A stretch of DNA of 64,000 nt. Origin: Daphnia carinata. Its lineage: Eukaryota; Arthropoda; Branchiopoda; Diplostraca; Daphniidae. The translations under genes were made by a program, and so were the position numbers. A model generated the notes under the pieces. The model worked only from the letters and a program-made list of their open reading frames with translations, was not told the DNA's origin and did no database searches. The DNA is taken from NCBI RefSeq assembly GCF_022539665.2, contig NC_081333.1, forward strand, positions 10,290,971-10,354,970. Reading direction: 5' to 3'. Position 1 is the first letter of the stretch. Every line of letters starts with the position of its first letter. Below, in pieces: positions 26,294 to 36,475 of this stretch.

Positions 26294-28337
26294 ATGCTTA
26301 GCTTAGACCGTTGTTTGCGTCAATGCAATCCAGTTGTTTTTAAAATGCTGCTTAAATTTTTGGCAAGGAATCGCTGGCTTATGGGTAAATTTTCGCTAAA
26401 ACCTGGTGATTCCCTGATAGAAGAGATGATTCTATGTCGCAATTTATTGCAAGCTGTCGGTTCCAATCGCTATGGCCAGTTACATAAGTACAGTACATTG
26501 ACAAATATTGGTGGTAAATATAGAAATTACCTATTAGGCATGGAGCCATTAATGTATTAATAATTTTTTTCAGAAAAAATCACTGCTAGCAAACTTGAAG
26601 AGGAAGGAAGGCCATTGTACTTAGACGCACAAGCCACAACCCCAGTTGTGAGTAAAACTCTTTTGTTTCATTTAAAAATGAATATGCTACATATTTATGC
26701 GCTTAGGATCCAAGGGTACTAGATGCAATGCTACCATATATGACAAATTATTATGGAAATCCACATTCAAGGACCCATTCCTATGGATGGGAAAGCGAAA
26801 AAGCTGTTGAACAAGCTCGTGAGGTATGTTACTATAGTATATGTACATGTTGCTTTTGAACTAAATTTTAAAATCCATGTAGCAAGTTGCAAGGCTAATT
26901 AATGCTGACCCAAAAGAAATAATTTTTACATCTGGAGCCACTGAAAGCAACAACATAGCAGTTAAAGGTGTTGCAAGGTTCTACAAAATGAAAAAGAATC
27001 ATATAATCACTACCCAGACGGTGTGTATTTTTATATATTTTTTTAAAACTAGTTTGTAAATATAATTATGTGCTACCTGGTTTTAGGAACATAAATGTGT
27101 CCTGGATTCCTGTCGTGTTCTTGAAGGAGAAGGATTTGAAGTAACTTACCTACCTGTCCTCCCCAGTGGTTTAATTGATCTAAACAGCCTTCAGAGTGCC
27201 ATTAGGCCGACGACTGTGTTGGTCTCGGTAATGGGCGTAAATAACGAAATTGGAGTTCAACAGCCATTGGCAGAAATAGGTAAGAAGTTGCATACAAAGA
27301 AGACAATACTCCCATTTGCTCTTATATTTTGTTTATTTAATAGGTGCCATTTGTCGAAAGGCGAAAGTCTTTTTCCACTGTGACGCAGCTCAGGCTGTAG
27401 GTAAAATTCCTATGGATGTTGAGGCGATGTCGGTTGATCTTATGTCCATCAGTGGACATAAGCTTTATGGCCCAAAAGGTTTCTTAATTTGAAATGGCCT
27501 TAAGAATTTCTGAATGGAACCTTCACACGTTGCTTCTTCTCTTTGAATGAACATAGGTGTTGGTGCCCTCTACGTAAGACGTAGGCCGCGGGTCAGAATT
27601 GAAGCTTTGCAAAGCGGAGGTGGCCAGGAGCGAGGTTTGCGTAGTGGAACGGTTCCGACACCCCTGACAGTTGGTCTGGGTGCTGCTTGTGATATTGCTA
27701 AGGAAGAACTTCAGGTAGTGTTAATCGTCATAATCTTTGCAATTATTTTGTATGGGTTGTTATAAAGAAAATCAATCGTTAGTATGATCATAACAGAATC
27801 ACAAAACTGTCACATCGCCTGGTCGACCAGATAAGTAAAAGTTTAACTCATGTTATACGAAACGGAGATCCTGAACACTCCTATCCAGGTTGTGTTAACC
27901 TGTCGTTTGCCTATGTTGAGGGTGAAAGTCTTTTGATGGCCTTAAAAGGTATCATTTAACATAAAATGCGTTATAAATTATCCATAACTCGTTTTTGTAA
28001 TACTATAGATGTGGCACTATCAAGTGGAAGCGCTTGCACTTCAGCCTCGTTAGAACCCTCCTACGTTTTGCGCGCTATTGGGGCTGAAGAGGATTTAGCA
28101 CATTCTTCTATTCGATTTGGAATTGGAAGGTTTACTACCGAAGCTGAAGTTGATTACACTGCGCAAAGGTGTATACATCAAGTTTCGAAACTTCGTGAAA
28201 TGAGGTAGGTGTTAACTAGGTTTATGCTTCTAATTAGCTATCCAAATAACAAAAAAAATTTCTCATTTGTTAGTCCTTTGTGGGAAATGGTCCAAGAAGG
28301 AATTGATTTGAAGAGTATCAAATGGACGCAGCATTAA
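26294..28337 (+). CDS. NFS1: NFS1 cysteine desulfurase (intact copy)
   Basis: Ten exons: 26294-26513, 26574-26647, 26707-26823, 26883-27020, 27087-27279, 27344-27478, 27557-27714, 27783-27948, 28009-28204 and 28274-28337, giving 1461 nt (486 aa). NFS1 is the mitochondrial pyridoxal-phosphate enzyme that takes sulfur from cysteine for Fe-S cluster assembly with ISCU, ISD11 and frataxin. Visible motifs: [20 protein letters not shown] at the start of the fold, [30 protein letters not shown] (catalytic His), DAAQAVGK, the PLP-lysine segment [24 protein letters not shown], the mobile-loop cysteine in [14 protein letters not shown], and the terminal ...KWTQH. The first about 95 residues are not conserved and include the presequence. 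The Met at 26294 follows an in-frame TAA a few codons upstream. AATAAA lies at 28395-28400. Confidence 0.95.
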
Positions 28338-30190
28338 TTTTTTTTGTTCACTTACGAACATTAAAGACATTCATGTTTATCTTCGTCCTTGTAAAATAAA
28401 GGCTCGGAAATATATACTGAAGACTGTAGTTAAGTATAATCTTTCTGATTGTGTATGGATTTATGACACCACTGGAAAATAGTGGAATATAGTGATTTAT
28501 CCGTATAGTTATATTCTTTCCTTGGATAGAAATGCGTTACGGAGAATGCAATTCACTGACAGATTGGCGAGATCATTGATGTTGAAGTTTTGCTGTTGAG
28601 GTTCATCCTCTATCCGCTATCAATTTATTTTTACCAACAAAAACTTACGGGTATCGAAGAGTGTCACACAGCTCGATGATTAGCTGCCTGCATCCATGAA
28701 ACCTAGTGGCTATGGGGAATCTTGCGTAATCCGATTATAATAAGTTTAAAATAGAATTTACGATGCCTATTTTACTTTGAGACTTTGGTCTCATTTTGGT
28801 CGGGTAGGGTATGGTGCCGTCAGCCTTACCTGAATCGCACAGGTAAGTTTTGACACAGACAAGGAACAACGTAATGAAACATGAACGTAAGATCGTCAAG
28901 TGGGTTTCTTTACATGTAAACATTTAGTTTTCAATTTCTAAATGTTAAAATATTGAAATATTATACAAAAAGTAAAAATATTTTGCATTGATTGATGTTA
29001 GGGGGAAAAAATGGGCCGGCCCATGCTAGTACTTGACGAGCACAACCAGTAACCCATCGCAGTGTGCATGTAAGTAGGGAACAGAGGAACTCCCGTACAT
29101 CCCCGGGCGTCCCACCCAGAGCGACTAAGGTAATCTGATTCGTGGTGGATCTGAATCTCGAGCGTAGAAGAGAATTTCGTGTAAACTCGCATGATTACGT
29201 ATATGTACCAAACATATCCATGTATACCCCCTCCTGTCTCCCCACGGGGGCATATCATGAATAGCAAGATATGCGGACGGGACATCCTCGCTTAATCATG
29301 GTCCTCGAATACCTCCCACTCTCTAGCTCTATCATCACTGGACGTCTCAGCTCCCTGTTCCTTCCCTACATGCCCATACAACACAGTGGGGCTAGTTGCG
29401 AATTCAAGTCGGTTTATGAATGAACCGGGAAATTAAGGCAGGTCGTGTGCAGATCTCATCACGCCATTGCCTATAATTCCAACTTCATTCGCCTTTAGCA
29501 CTAGGGAATTATCAAACTATAATTGCCCTAATCGTTAGCATCTCCGACCCATCTGTAATGTGCTTCACCTTCCCTTTTATACCGCGTATTTTTTTTTTAC
29601 AAAACACCGTTAACAACTTCACCGTTTTTCCGCATATAGTTGAATAGTAACTATTTTTATATTTCAAAAACCAATAAATGAACTTTATTTTTCAGCACTC
29701 TTTCAACTATCCAGCAGAAAAAAAAGGCGATACTTCAGCTTTTAAAATTATTTTTGACATAACAAAACGATTGTACAGTACCTAAATCCTAACGGTGTTT
29801 AGGAATATTAAAGTTTTACTCCGCGTAAAAAAACACTCCGCATAATCTTTCTTATAAGTAAAATTACGCAGAGTGTTTCTATCTAGGCTATCGTCATATC
29901 TATAGGAGCTATAGAGGAAGAAATTATGTGATTGGAAAATTTGGAAAATTCGATATCACTACTACAGAGGACTAACATAGCTTAAGTTAATGATTTAATG
30001 TCTGAAAATGCGAACTTCATCATCTGTTTATGCGGTCAGATAAAGTGCAAGCTCGTCTGCTGGACTGGAAAAACAACGACCTGGGTGTTTACCCAAGTTG
30101 TAATATTTATCACTTAATTAGTTTTGTTTTCCAAAAATGTCGGTTCAAACAAAGAACATAAAAATGAATAAGGACGAAGATGCTGCATCA
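28338..30190. repeat. 3' flank of NFS1, copy A of the duplicated flank
   Basis: This stretch has no gene, but it is repeated with modest divergence at about 32135-33995 (copy B) and, as a truncated piece, at 36094-36475 (copy C). It contains the NFS1 polyadenylation signal, a 0.6 kb block at about 28990-29600 of unknown origin with higher GC, and a small inverted-repeat element at 29820-29880. A - strand open frame at 28998-29285 is not conserved in frame with the copy at 32815-33042, so it is not treated as a gene. Confidence 0.8.
29815..29882. repeat. Hairpin with ACTCCGCGTAA arms (copy A)
   Basis: Two forward arms, ACTCCGCGTAA and ACACTCCGCATAAT, are followed about 15 nt later by the reverse-complement arm ATTACGCAGAGTGT. 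The stem would be about 13 bp. A related, longer version sits at 33605-33692 in the duplicated flank. It resembles a tiny MITE or a self-complementary satellite motif; no transposase is nearby. Confidence 0.7.
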
Positions 30191-30440
30191 CTGATTGTGT
30201 GAAAACAAATGTTCAAGTGAATGATTGTGTGATTGTTGGATTTTGAAAGATACAGAAAAAAGTGCCAAAGCAAATCGATATCAACATTGAAGGGTGACGA
30301 GGATGAAAAAATTAAAGAATAGAGGCTATGTCAATCTGAAGGTTTACAAGATCATGAGTACTGAAAGGGTATGTATAATCAGGTTATAAATTATTTTACG
30401 TTATTTTGTTTCTTGGTTTCAGTCTTTGAAGCTGGTTAAA
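30191..30440 (+). pseudogene. AIFM3-like exon 2-3 fragment (copy B)
   Basis: Sequence from 30195 matches the intron 1 - exon 2 region of the AIFM3-like gene (22856-23018): the same GTGTGAAACAAATTTTC-type lead-in, a TACAG acceptor-like site, the KDAKEN...GDEDE...IKEY-equivalent stretch and the start of exon 3 (TTTGAAGCTGG at about 30423). Frame is lost by small changes and exon 3 stops after a few codons, where NFS1 intron 2 begins. Not expected to encode protein. Confidence 0.82.
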
Positions 30441-30506
30441 ACCCTTTTGTGATTAAAATCCTTTTGTTTCATTTGAAAATTTAATGTGTTACATTTTTTT
30501 TCATAG

Positions 30507-32134
30507 GATCCAAGGGTATGAGATGCAGTGCTACTATATGTGACAAATTATTATGGAACCCCAATTCAAGGTCCCATTCATATGGTTGGGAAAGCGAAAA
30601 AGCTGTTGAACAAGCTCGTGAGGTGTTTTACTGTAATATATATTTATGTGTGTTGTTTTCAAACTAAATTTCAAAATCCACGTAGCAAGTTGCAAGGCTA
30701 ATTAATGCTGACCCAAAAGAAATAATTTTTACATCTGGAGCCACTGAAAGCAACAACATAGCAGTTAAAGGTGTTGCAAGGTTCTACAAAATGAAAAAGA
30801 ATCACATAATCACTACACAGACAGTGTGTATCTTTATATTTTGTTTTAAAACTAGTTTGTAAATATAATTATGTGCTACCTGGTTTTAGGAACATAAATG
30901 TGTCCTGGATTCCTGGCGTGTTCTCGAAGGAGAAGGATTTGAAGTAAATTACCTACCTGTCCTCCCCAGTGGTTTAATTGATCTAAACAGCCTTCAGAGT
31001 GCCATCAGGCCGACGACTGTGTTGGTCTCGGTAATGGGCGTAAATAACGAAATTGGAGTTCGACAGCCATTGGCAGAAATAGGTAAGAAGTTGCATACAA
31101 AGAAGACAATACTCCCATTTGCTCTTACATTTTGTTTATTTAATAGGTGCCATTTGTCGAAAGGCGAAAGTCTTTGTCCACTGTGACGCAGCTCAGGCTG
31201 TAGGCGAAATTCCTATTGATGTTGAGGCGATGTCGGTTGATCTTATGTCCATCAGAGGACATAAGCTTTATGGCCCAAAAGGTTTCTTAATTTGCAATGG
31301 CCTTAAGAATTTCTGAATGGAACCTTCACACGTTGCTTCTTTTCTATGAACATAGGTGTTGGTGCCCTCTACGTAAGACGTAGGCCGCGGGTCAGGATTG
31401 AAGCTTTACAGAGCGGAGATGGTCAAGAACGAGGTTTGCGTAGTGGAACGGTTCCGACTCCCCTGACAGTTGGTCTTGGTGCTGCTTGTGATATTGCTAA
31501 GGAAGAACTTCAGGTAGTGTTAATCGTCATAATCTTTGCAATTATTTTGTATAGGTTGTTATAAAGAGAATCAATTGTTAGTATGATCATAACAGAATCA
31601 CAAAACTTTCACATCGCTTGGTCGACCAGATAAGTAAAAGTTTACCTCATGTTATACAAAACGAAGATCCTGAACACTCCTGTCCGGGTTGTGTTAACCT
31701 GTCGTTTGCCTATGTTGAGGGTGAAAGTCTTTTGATGGCCTTAAAAGGTATCATTTTTAACATCAAATGCGTTATAAATTATTCATAACAAGTTTTTGTA
31801 ATACTATAGATGTGGCACTATCAAGTGGAAGTGCGTGCACTTCAGCGTCGTTAGAGCCATCTTATGTTTTGCGCGCCATTGGCGCCGAAGAAGACTTAGC
31901 GCATTTCTTCCATTCGCTTTGGAATTGGAAGACTTACTACCGAAGCTGAAGTAGATTACACTGCGCAAAGGTGTATACATCAAGTTTCGAAACTTCGTGA
32001 AATGAGGTAGGTGTTAACTAGGTTTATGCTTCTCCAATAACAATAACAAAATAAATTTCTCATCTGTTAGTAGTTTGTGGGAAATGGCCCAAGAAGGTAT
32101 TGATTTGAAGAGTATCAAATGGACGCAGCATTAA
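30507..32134 (+). pseudogene. NFS1-psi1: NFS1 pseudogene, copy B (exons 3-10)
   Basis: Exons 3-10 with all their introns align with the intact gene; exons 1-2 (presequence and LDAQATTPV start) are absent. The copy is a DNA-level duplicate, not a retrocopy. Breaks seen: in exon 3 the CTA codon of RVLDA is TGA, giving a stop; exon 9 has an inserted base in the HSSIRF segment (HFFHSL appears instead), shifting frame. Key motifs elsewhere survive ([20 protein letters not shown]), while GHKLYG keeps the PLP lysine but the upstream ISG is IRG, and GGGQERG is GDGQERG. High similarity implies a recent duplication. Confidence 0.9.
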
Positions 32135-33995
32135 TTTTTTTTTTGTTTACGTACGAACATTAAAGGCATTCATGTTTAACTTCGTCCTTGTAAAATAAAG
32201 GCTCGGAAATATATACTGAAGACTGTAGTTAAGTATAATGTTTCTGATTGTGTATGGATTTATGACACAACTGGAAAATAGTAGAATATAGTGATTTATC
32301 TGTACAGTTATATTCTTTCCTTGGATAGAAATGCGTTAAGGAGAATGCAATCCACTGACAGATTGGCGAGATCATTGATGTTTAAGATTTTGCTGTTGAG
32401 GTTCATCCTCTAAATCCGCTATCAATTTATTTTTACCAACAAAAACTTACGGGTATCGAAGAGTGTCACATAGCTCGATGATTAGCTGCCTGCATCCATG
32501 AAACCTAGTGGCTATGGGGAATCTTGCGTAATCCGATTATAATAAGTTTAAAATAGAATTTACGATGCCTATTTTACTCTGTAGACTCTGGTCTCATTTT
32601 GGTCGCGTAGGGTATGGTGCCGTCAGCTTTACCTGAATCGCACAGGTAAGTTTTGACACAAACAAGGAACAACGTAATGAAACATGAACGTAAGAAGTGG
32701 GTTTCTTTACATGCAAATATTTAGTTTTCAATTTCTAAATGTTAAAATATTATACAAAAAATAAAAATATTTTGCATTGGTTGATGTTAGGGGGAAAAAA
32801 TGGGCCGGTCCATGCTAGTACTTGACGAGCACAACCAGTAACCCATCGCAGTGAGCATGTAAGTAGGGACCAGAGGAATAACCGTACAGCCCCGGGTGTC
32901 CCACCCCAGAGCGCCTAAGATAATCTGATCGGTGGTGGACCTGAATCCAGATCGTAGAAGAGAATCTCGTGCAGACTCCCATGATTACGTATATATACCG
33001 AACATATCCATGTATACCCCTCCCCTCTCCCCACGGGGGCATATCATGAATACCAAGGTATGCGGACGGGACATCCTCGCGTAATCACGGTCCTCGACCA
33101 CCTCCCATTCTCCAGATCTAGACCACTGGACTTCTCAGCTCTCTGTTCCTTCCCTACATGCCCATACAACACGGTGGGCCTTGGTTGTGAATTCAAGTCG
33201 GTTCATGAATGAATCGGGAAATTAAGGCACTTGGTGTCCAGATCTCAACACTCGATTGCCCATAATGCCAACTTCATTCGCCTTTAGCATTAGGGAAGTA
33301 TCAAACTATATCATAATTGCCCTAATCCTTAGCATCTCCGACCATCTGTAATGTGCTTCACCTTACCTTTTATACCGTGTATTTTTTCTAGAAAACATCG
33401 TTAACAACTTCACCGTTTTCCAGCACATAGTTTAATAGTAATTATTTTGATATTCCCCAAACCAATAAATGAACTTTATTTTTCTGCGCTGTTTCAACTA
33501 TCCTGTAGAAAAAAAAAAGCAATACTTCAGCTTTTAAAATTATTTTTGACATAACAAAACGATTGTACAGTACCTAAATCCTAACGGTGTTTAGGTATAT
33601 TAAAATTTCACTCCGCGTAAAAAACACTCCGCATAATCTTTCTTGAAATAAAAATTACGCGGAGTGTTAAAAGAAAAATTACGCGGATTGTTTCTATCTA
33701 GGAGAGATCATATCTAGGAGGATCATATCTAAAGGAGCTACAGAGGAAGAAGTTAAATGATTGGGAAATTCGGTTTAAATACTACAGAGGACTAAAAAAC
33801 TTTATTTGATGATTTAATGTCTGAAATGGGAAGTTCATCATCTATTTATGCAGACGGAGAAAGTACAAGGTCGACTGCTGGACTGGAAAAACAACGACTA
33901 AACACCCAAGTTGCAGTATTTATCACTTAATTAATTTTCTTTTTCTAAAATGTCAATTCAGACAAAGAACACCAAAATGAATAAGGAAGAAGAAA
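32135..33995. repeat. Duplicated NFS1 3' flank, copy B
   Basis: Repeats 28338-30190 almost in full, including the polyadenylation signal (32194-32199), the GC-richer block (about 32790-33400) and the hairpin. No intact gene is present. Confidence 0.85.
33605..33692. repeat. Hairpin with CACTCCGCGTAA arms (copy B, expanded)
   Basis: Compared with the copy at 29815, this one has an extra reverse arm: two forward arms (CACTCCGCGTAA, ACACTCCGCATAAT) face two reverse arms (ATTACGCGGAGTGT and ATTACGCGGATTGT). The arm number therefore changed after or during duplication. Confidence 0.7.
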
Positions 33996-34009
33996 ATGCC
34001 GCATCATTG

Positions 34010-34262
34010 ATTGTGTGAAACAAATTTTCAAGTGAATGATTGTGGGATTGTTGGATTTTGAAAGACAGAAAAAAATGCCAAAAAAAATCTAAATTAACAT
34101 TGGAGGGTGATGAGGATGAGAAAATTAAAGAATACAGGCTATGTCAGTTTGAAAATTTACAACAAAATTACTAAAGAAAGAGTATGTATAGCCAATCCAT
34201 AATTTTTTTTTATGTTTTGTTTTTTTGGTTTCAGGATGAAAATGTTAGAAGCAGGTGCAAAC
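34010..34262 (+). pseudogene. AIFM3-like exon 2-3 fragment (copy C)
   Basis: Matches the copy B fragment and the parent AIFM3-like exon 2 region (TTGGAGGGTGATGAGGATGA shared with 22948-22967). Exon 3 begins GATGAAAATGTTAGAAGCAGG at about 34235 and breaks into NFS1 intron 2 (TTGTGAGTAAAACCC) within 25 nt, the same junction as in copy B. Confidence 0.8.
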
Positions 34263-34328
34263 CCATTTGTGAGTAAAACCCTTTTGTTTCATTAAAGAAT
34301 TTAATGTATTCCGTGTTTATGATCTTAG

Positions 34329-36093
34329 GATCCAAGAGTACTAGACGCCATGCTCCCATACATGACAAACTATTATGGAAATTCACGTTCAAAGACCCAT
34401 TTTATGGATGGGAAAGCGAAAAAGCTGTTGAACAAGCTCTTGAGGTATGTTACTGTTATATATATTTATGTGTGTTGCTTTTAAACCAAATTTCAAAATC
34501 CACATAGCAAGCTGCAAGGCCAATAAATGCTGATTCAAAAGAGATCATTTTCAAATCTGGAGCCCCTGAAAGTAATAACACAGCAACCAAAGGTGTTACA
34601 CAATTTTACAAAATAAAAAGAAATCATATAGTGACTACTCAAGCGGTGACTATGTTTATAGTTTGTTTTATAATTGGTTTGTAAATATAACTATGTGCAA
34701 GCTGGTTTTAGGAACATAATGTGTCCTGGATTCCTGTTGTGTTCTTGAAGGAGAAAGATTTGAAGTAGCTTGCCTGCCTGTCCTTCTCAGTGCCATCAGG
34801 CCGACGACTGTGTTGGTCTCGGTAATGGGCGTAAATAACGAAATTGGAGTTCAACAGCCATTGGCAGAAATAGGTAAGAAGTTGCATACAAAGAAGACAA
34901 TACTCCCATTTGCTCTTACATTTTGTTTATTTAATAAGTACCGTCTGTCGAAAGGCCAAATTCTATTTCAATTGTGAGGCAGTTCAGGCTGCAAGTAAAA
35001 TTCCCATTTATGTTGAGGCGATGTCAATTGATCTTATGACAATTAGTGGACTTAGGATTTTGTGGACTTAGTGGACAAGCTTTATTATGACCAAAAGGTT
35101 CCGTAATTTGAATGGGTCTAAGAGCGTCCCCAAGTCAAAATGGAACTTGGAACAGCGGTTCAAGATAAAGTCAATGATCAAACCATCGTTGAAACAAAGG
35201 CCGAAAAAGAAAGTGTCTTCGAAGATATTCCGGAGGGCCGTTTAGGGACTCTTCGTGTTCATAGATCGGGGAAAGTAACTTTGCAAATGGGAGAACATTC
35301 ATTCGTCATGGATAGTGCAACGCAAGTTTCCTATCTACAAGTACGTGGACAAAAAAAAAAATATTTCGTTTCCACGATTTGCAAAATCATAGTCTTTTTT
35401 AATATTTTCTTCTTTAATAGGATCTGATATCGGTTGAGGTAAATGAAGAATATTGAAGTTCGAACTTCAGGTAGTGTTAATTGCCATAATCTTTGCAATT
35501 ATTTTGTATTGGTTGTTATAAAAGAATTCAATTGTTAGTATGATCAAACAGAATCACAAAACTATCACATCGCTTGATCGACCAGATAGGTAAAAGCTTA
35601 ACTCATGTTATACGAAAGGGAGATCCTGAACACTCCTATCCAGGTTGTGTTAACCTGTCGTTTGCCTATGTTGAGGGTGAAAATCTTTTGATGGCCTTAA
35701 AAGGTATCATTTAACATAAAATGCGTTATAAATTATTCATAACTCGTTTTTGTAATACTATAGATGTCGCGCTATCAAGTGGAAATGCGTGTACTTCAGC
35801 GTCGTTACAGCCATCTTTTGTTTTGCGAGTCATTGGCGCCGGAAGAAAACTTAGCGCATTCTTCTATTCGCTTTGGAATTGAAGGTTCAATACCGAAGCT
35901 GAGGTTGATTACACTACGCAAAGGTATATTACATCAAGTTTCGAAACTTCGTGAAATGAGGTAGGTTTTAATTAGGCTTATGCTTCTAAGCTAGCTATCC
36001 AAGTAACAAAAAAAAAACTCATCTGTTAGTCCTTTGTGGGAAATAGTTCAAAAAGGAATTGATTTTAAGAGTATCAAATGAACGCAGCATTAA
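34329..36093 (+). pseudogene. NFS1-psi2: NFS1 pseudogene, copy C (exons 3-10, disrupted)
   Basis: Recognisable exons 3-6 and 8-10 of NFS1. Damage includes a small deletion in the HSRTHSYGW segment of exon 3, many substitutions in exon 4, a deletion in exon 5 that removes the [10 protein letters not shown] part, a rearranged exon 6 end, replacement of exon 7 by foreign sequence (35125-35456), insertions in exon 9, and TGG changed to TGA just before the natural end. The order of introns is kept. It is clearly non-functional as a desulfurase. Confidence 0.88.
35122..35456 (+). pseudogene. Inserted C-terminal fragment of an RPC4 (POLR3D)-like gene
   Basis: Within NFS1 copy C, an open stretch (35122-35340, then a GTACGT donor; acceptor TTTAATAG; 35421-35456 to TGA) encodes KMELGTAVQDK..., then IPEGRLGTLRVHRSGKVTLQ, MGEHSFVMDSATQVSYLQ, and across the junction DLISVEVNEEY-stop. 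This G-x-L-x-V-x-x-SGKV-x-L ... LQ-DLISV layout matches the C-terminal domain of the RNA polymerase III subunit RPC4/RPC53. The intron is retained, so the fragment moved as DNA. Flanking sequence on both sides is NFS1-like. The frame is still open, but no upstream RPC4 exons are present. Family call is from remembered motif layout. Confidence 0.65.
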
Positions 36094-36475
36094 TTTTTTT
36101 GTGTTCACCTACGAACATTAAAGGCATTCATGTTTAACTTCGTCCTTGTAAAATAAAGGCTCGGAAATATGTACCAAAGACAGTAGTTAAATATAATCTT
36201 TGTGATTGTGTATGGATTTACGACACAACTGGAAAATAGTAGAACATAGTGATTTATCCCTATAGTTATATTCATTCCTTAGATAGAAAATGCGATTCAC
36301 TGACAGATTGGCAAGATCATTGAGTTGAAGATTTTGCTGTTGAGGTTCATCCTCTAAATCCGCTATCAATTTATTTTTACCAACAAAAACCTGCGGGTAT
36401 CGAAGAGGGTCACATAGCTCGATGATTAGCTGCCTGCATCCATGAAACCTTGTGGCCATGGGGAGACTTACCAAC

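Larger units (their letters stand above)
30191..33995 (+). repeat. Tandem duplication unit, copy B (about 3.8 kb)
   Basis: Order in the unit: leader-like sequence, AIFM3-like exon 2 and exon 3 start (decayed, about 30190-30440), NFS1 from intron 2 to the stop (30441-32134), then the shared flank (32135-33995). The same order recurs in copy C from about 34000. The NFS1 gene and flank of copy A supply the matching parent sequence for the second half only. Confidence 0.85.
34000..36475 (+). repeat. Tandem duplication unit, copy C (truncated, about 2.5 kb)
   Basis: Same order as copy B: AIFM3-like exon 2-3 fragment (34010-34262), NFS1 exons 3-10 with large damage (34329-36093), then only about 380 nt of the flank, which stops matching at about 36475. 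It is the most diverged copy. Confidence 0.82.

Noticed and set aside
28998-29285. 95-codon open frame on - in the NFS1 flank, with a similar frame at 32815-33042
   Set aside because: The two copies are kept apart by frame-changing indels and the peptides diverge at once, so the similarity comes from DNA duplication and not from selection on protein.
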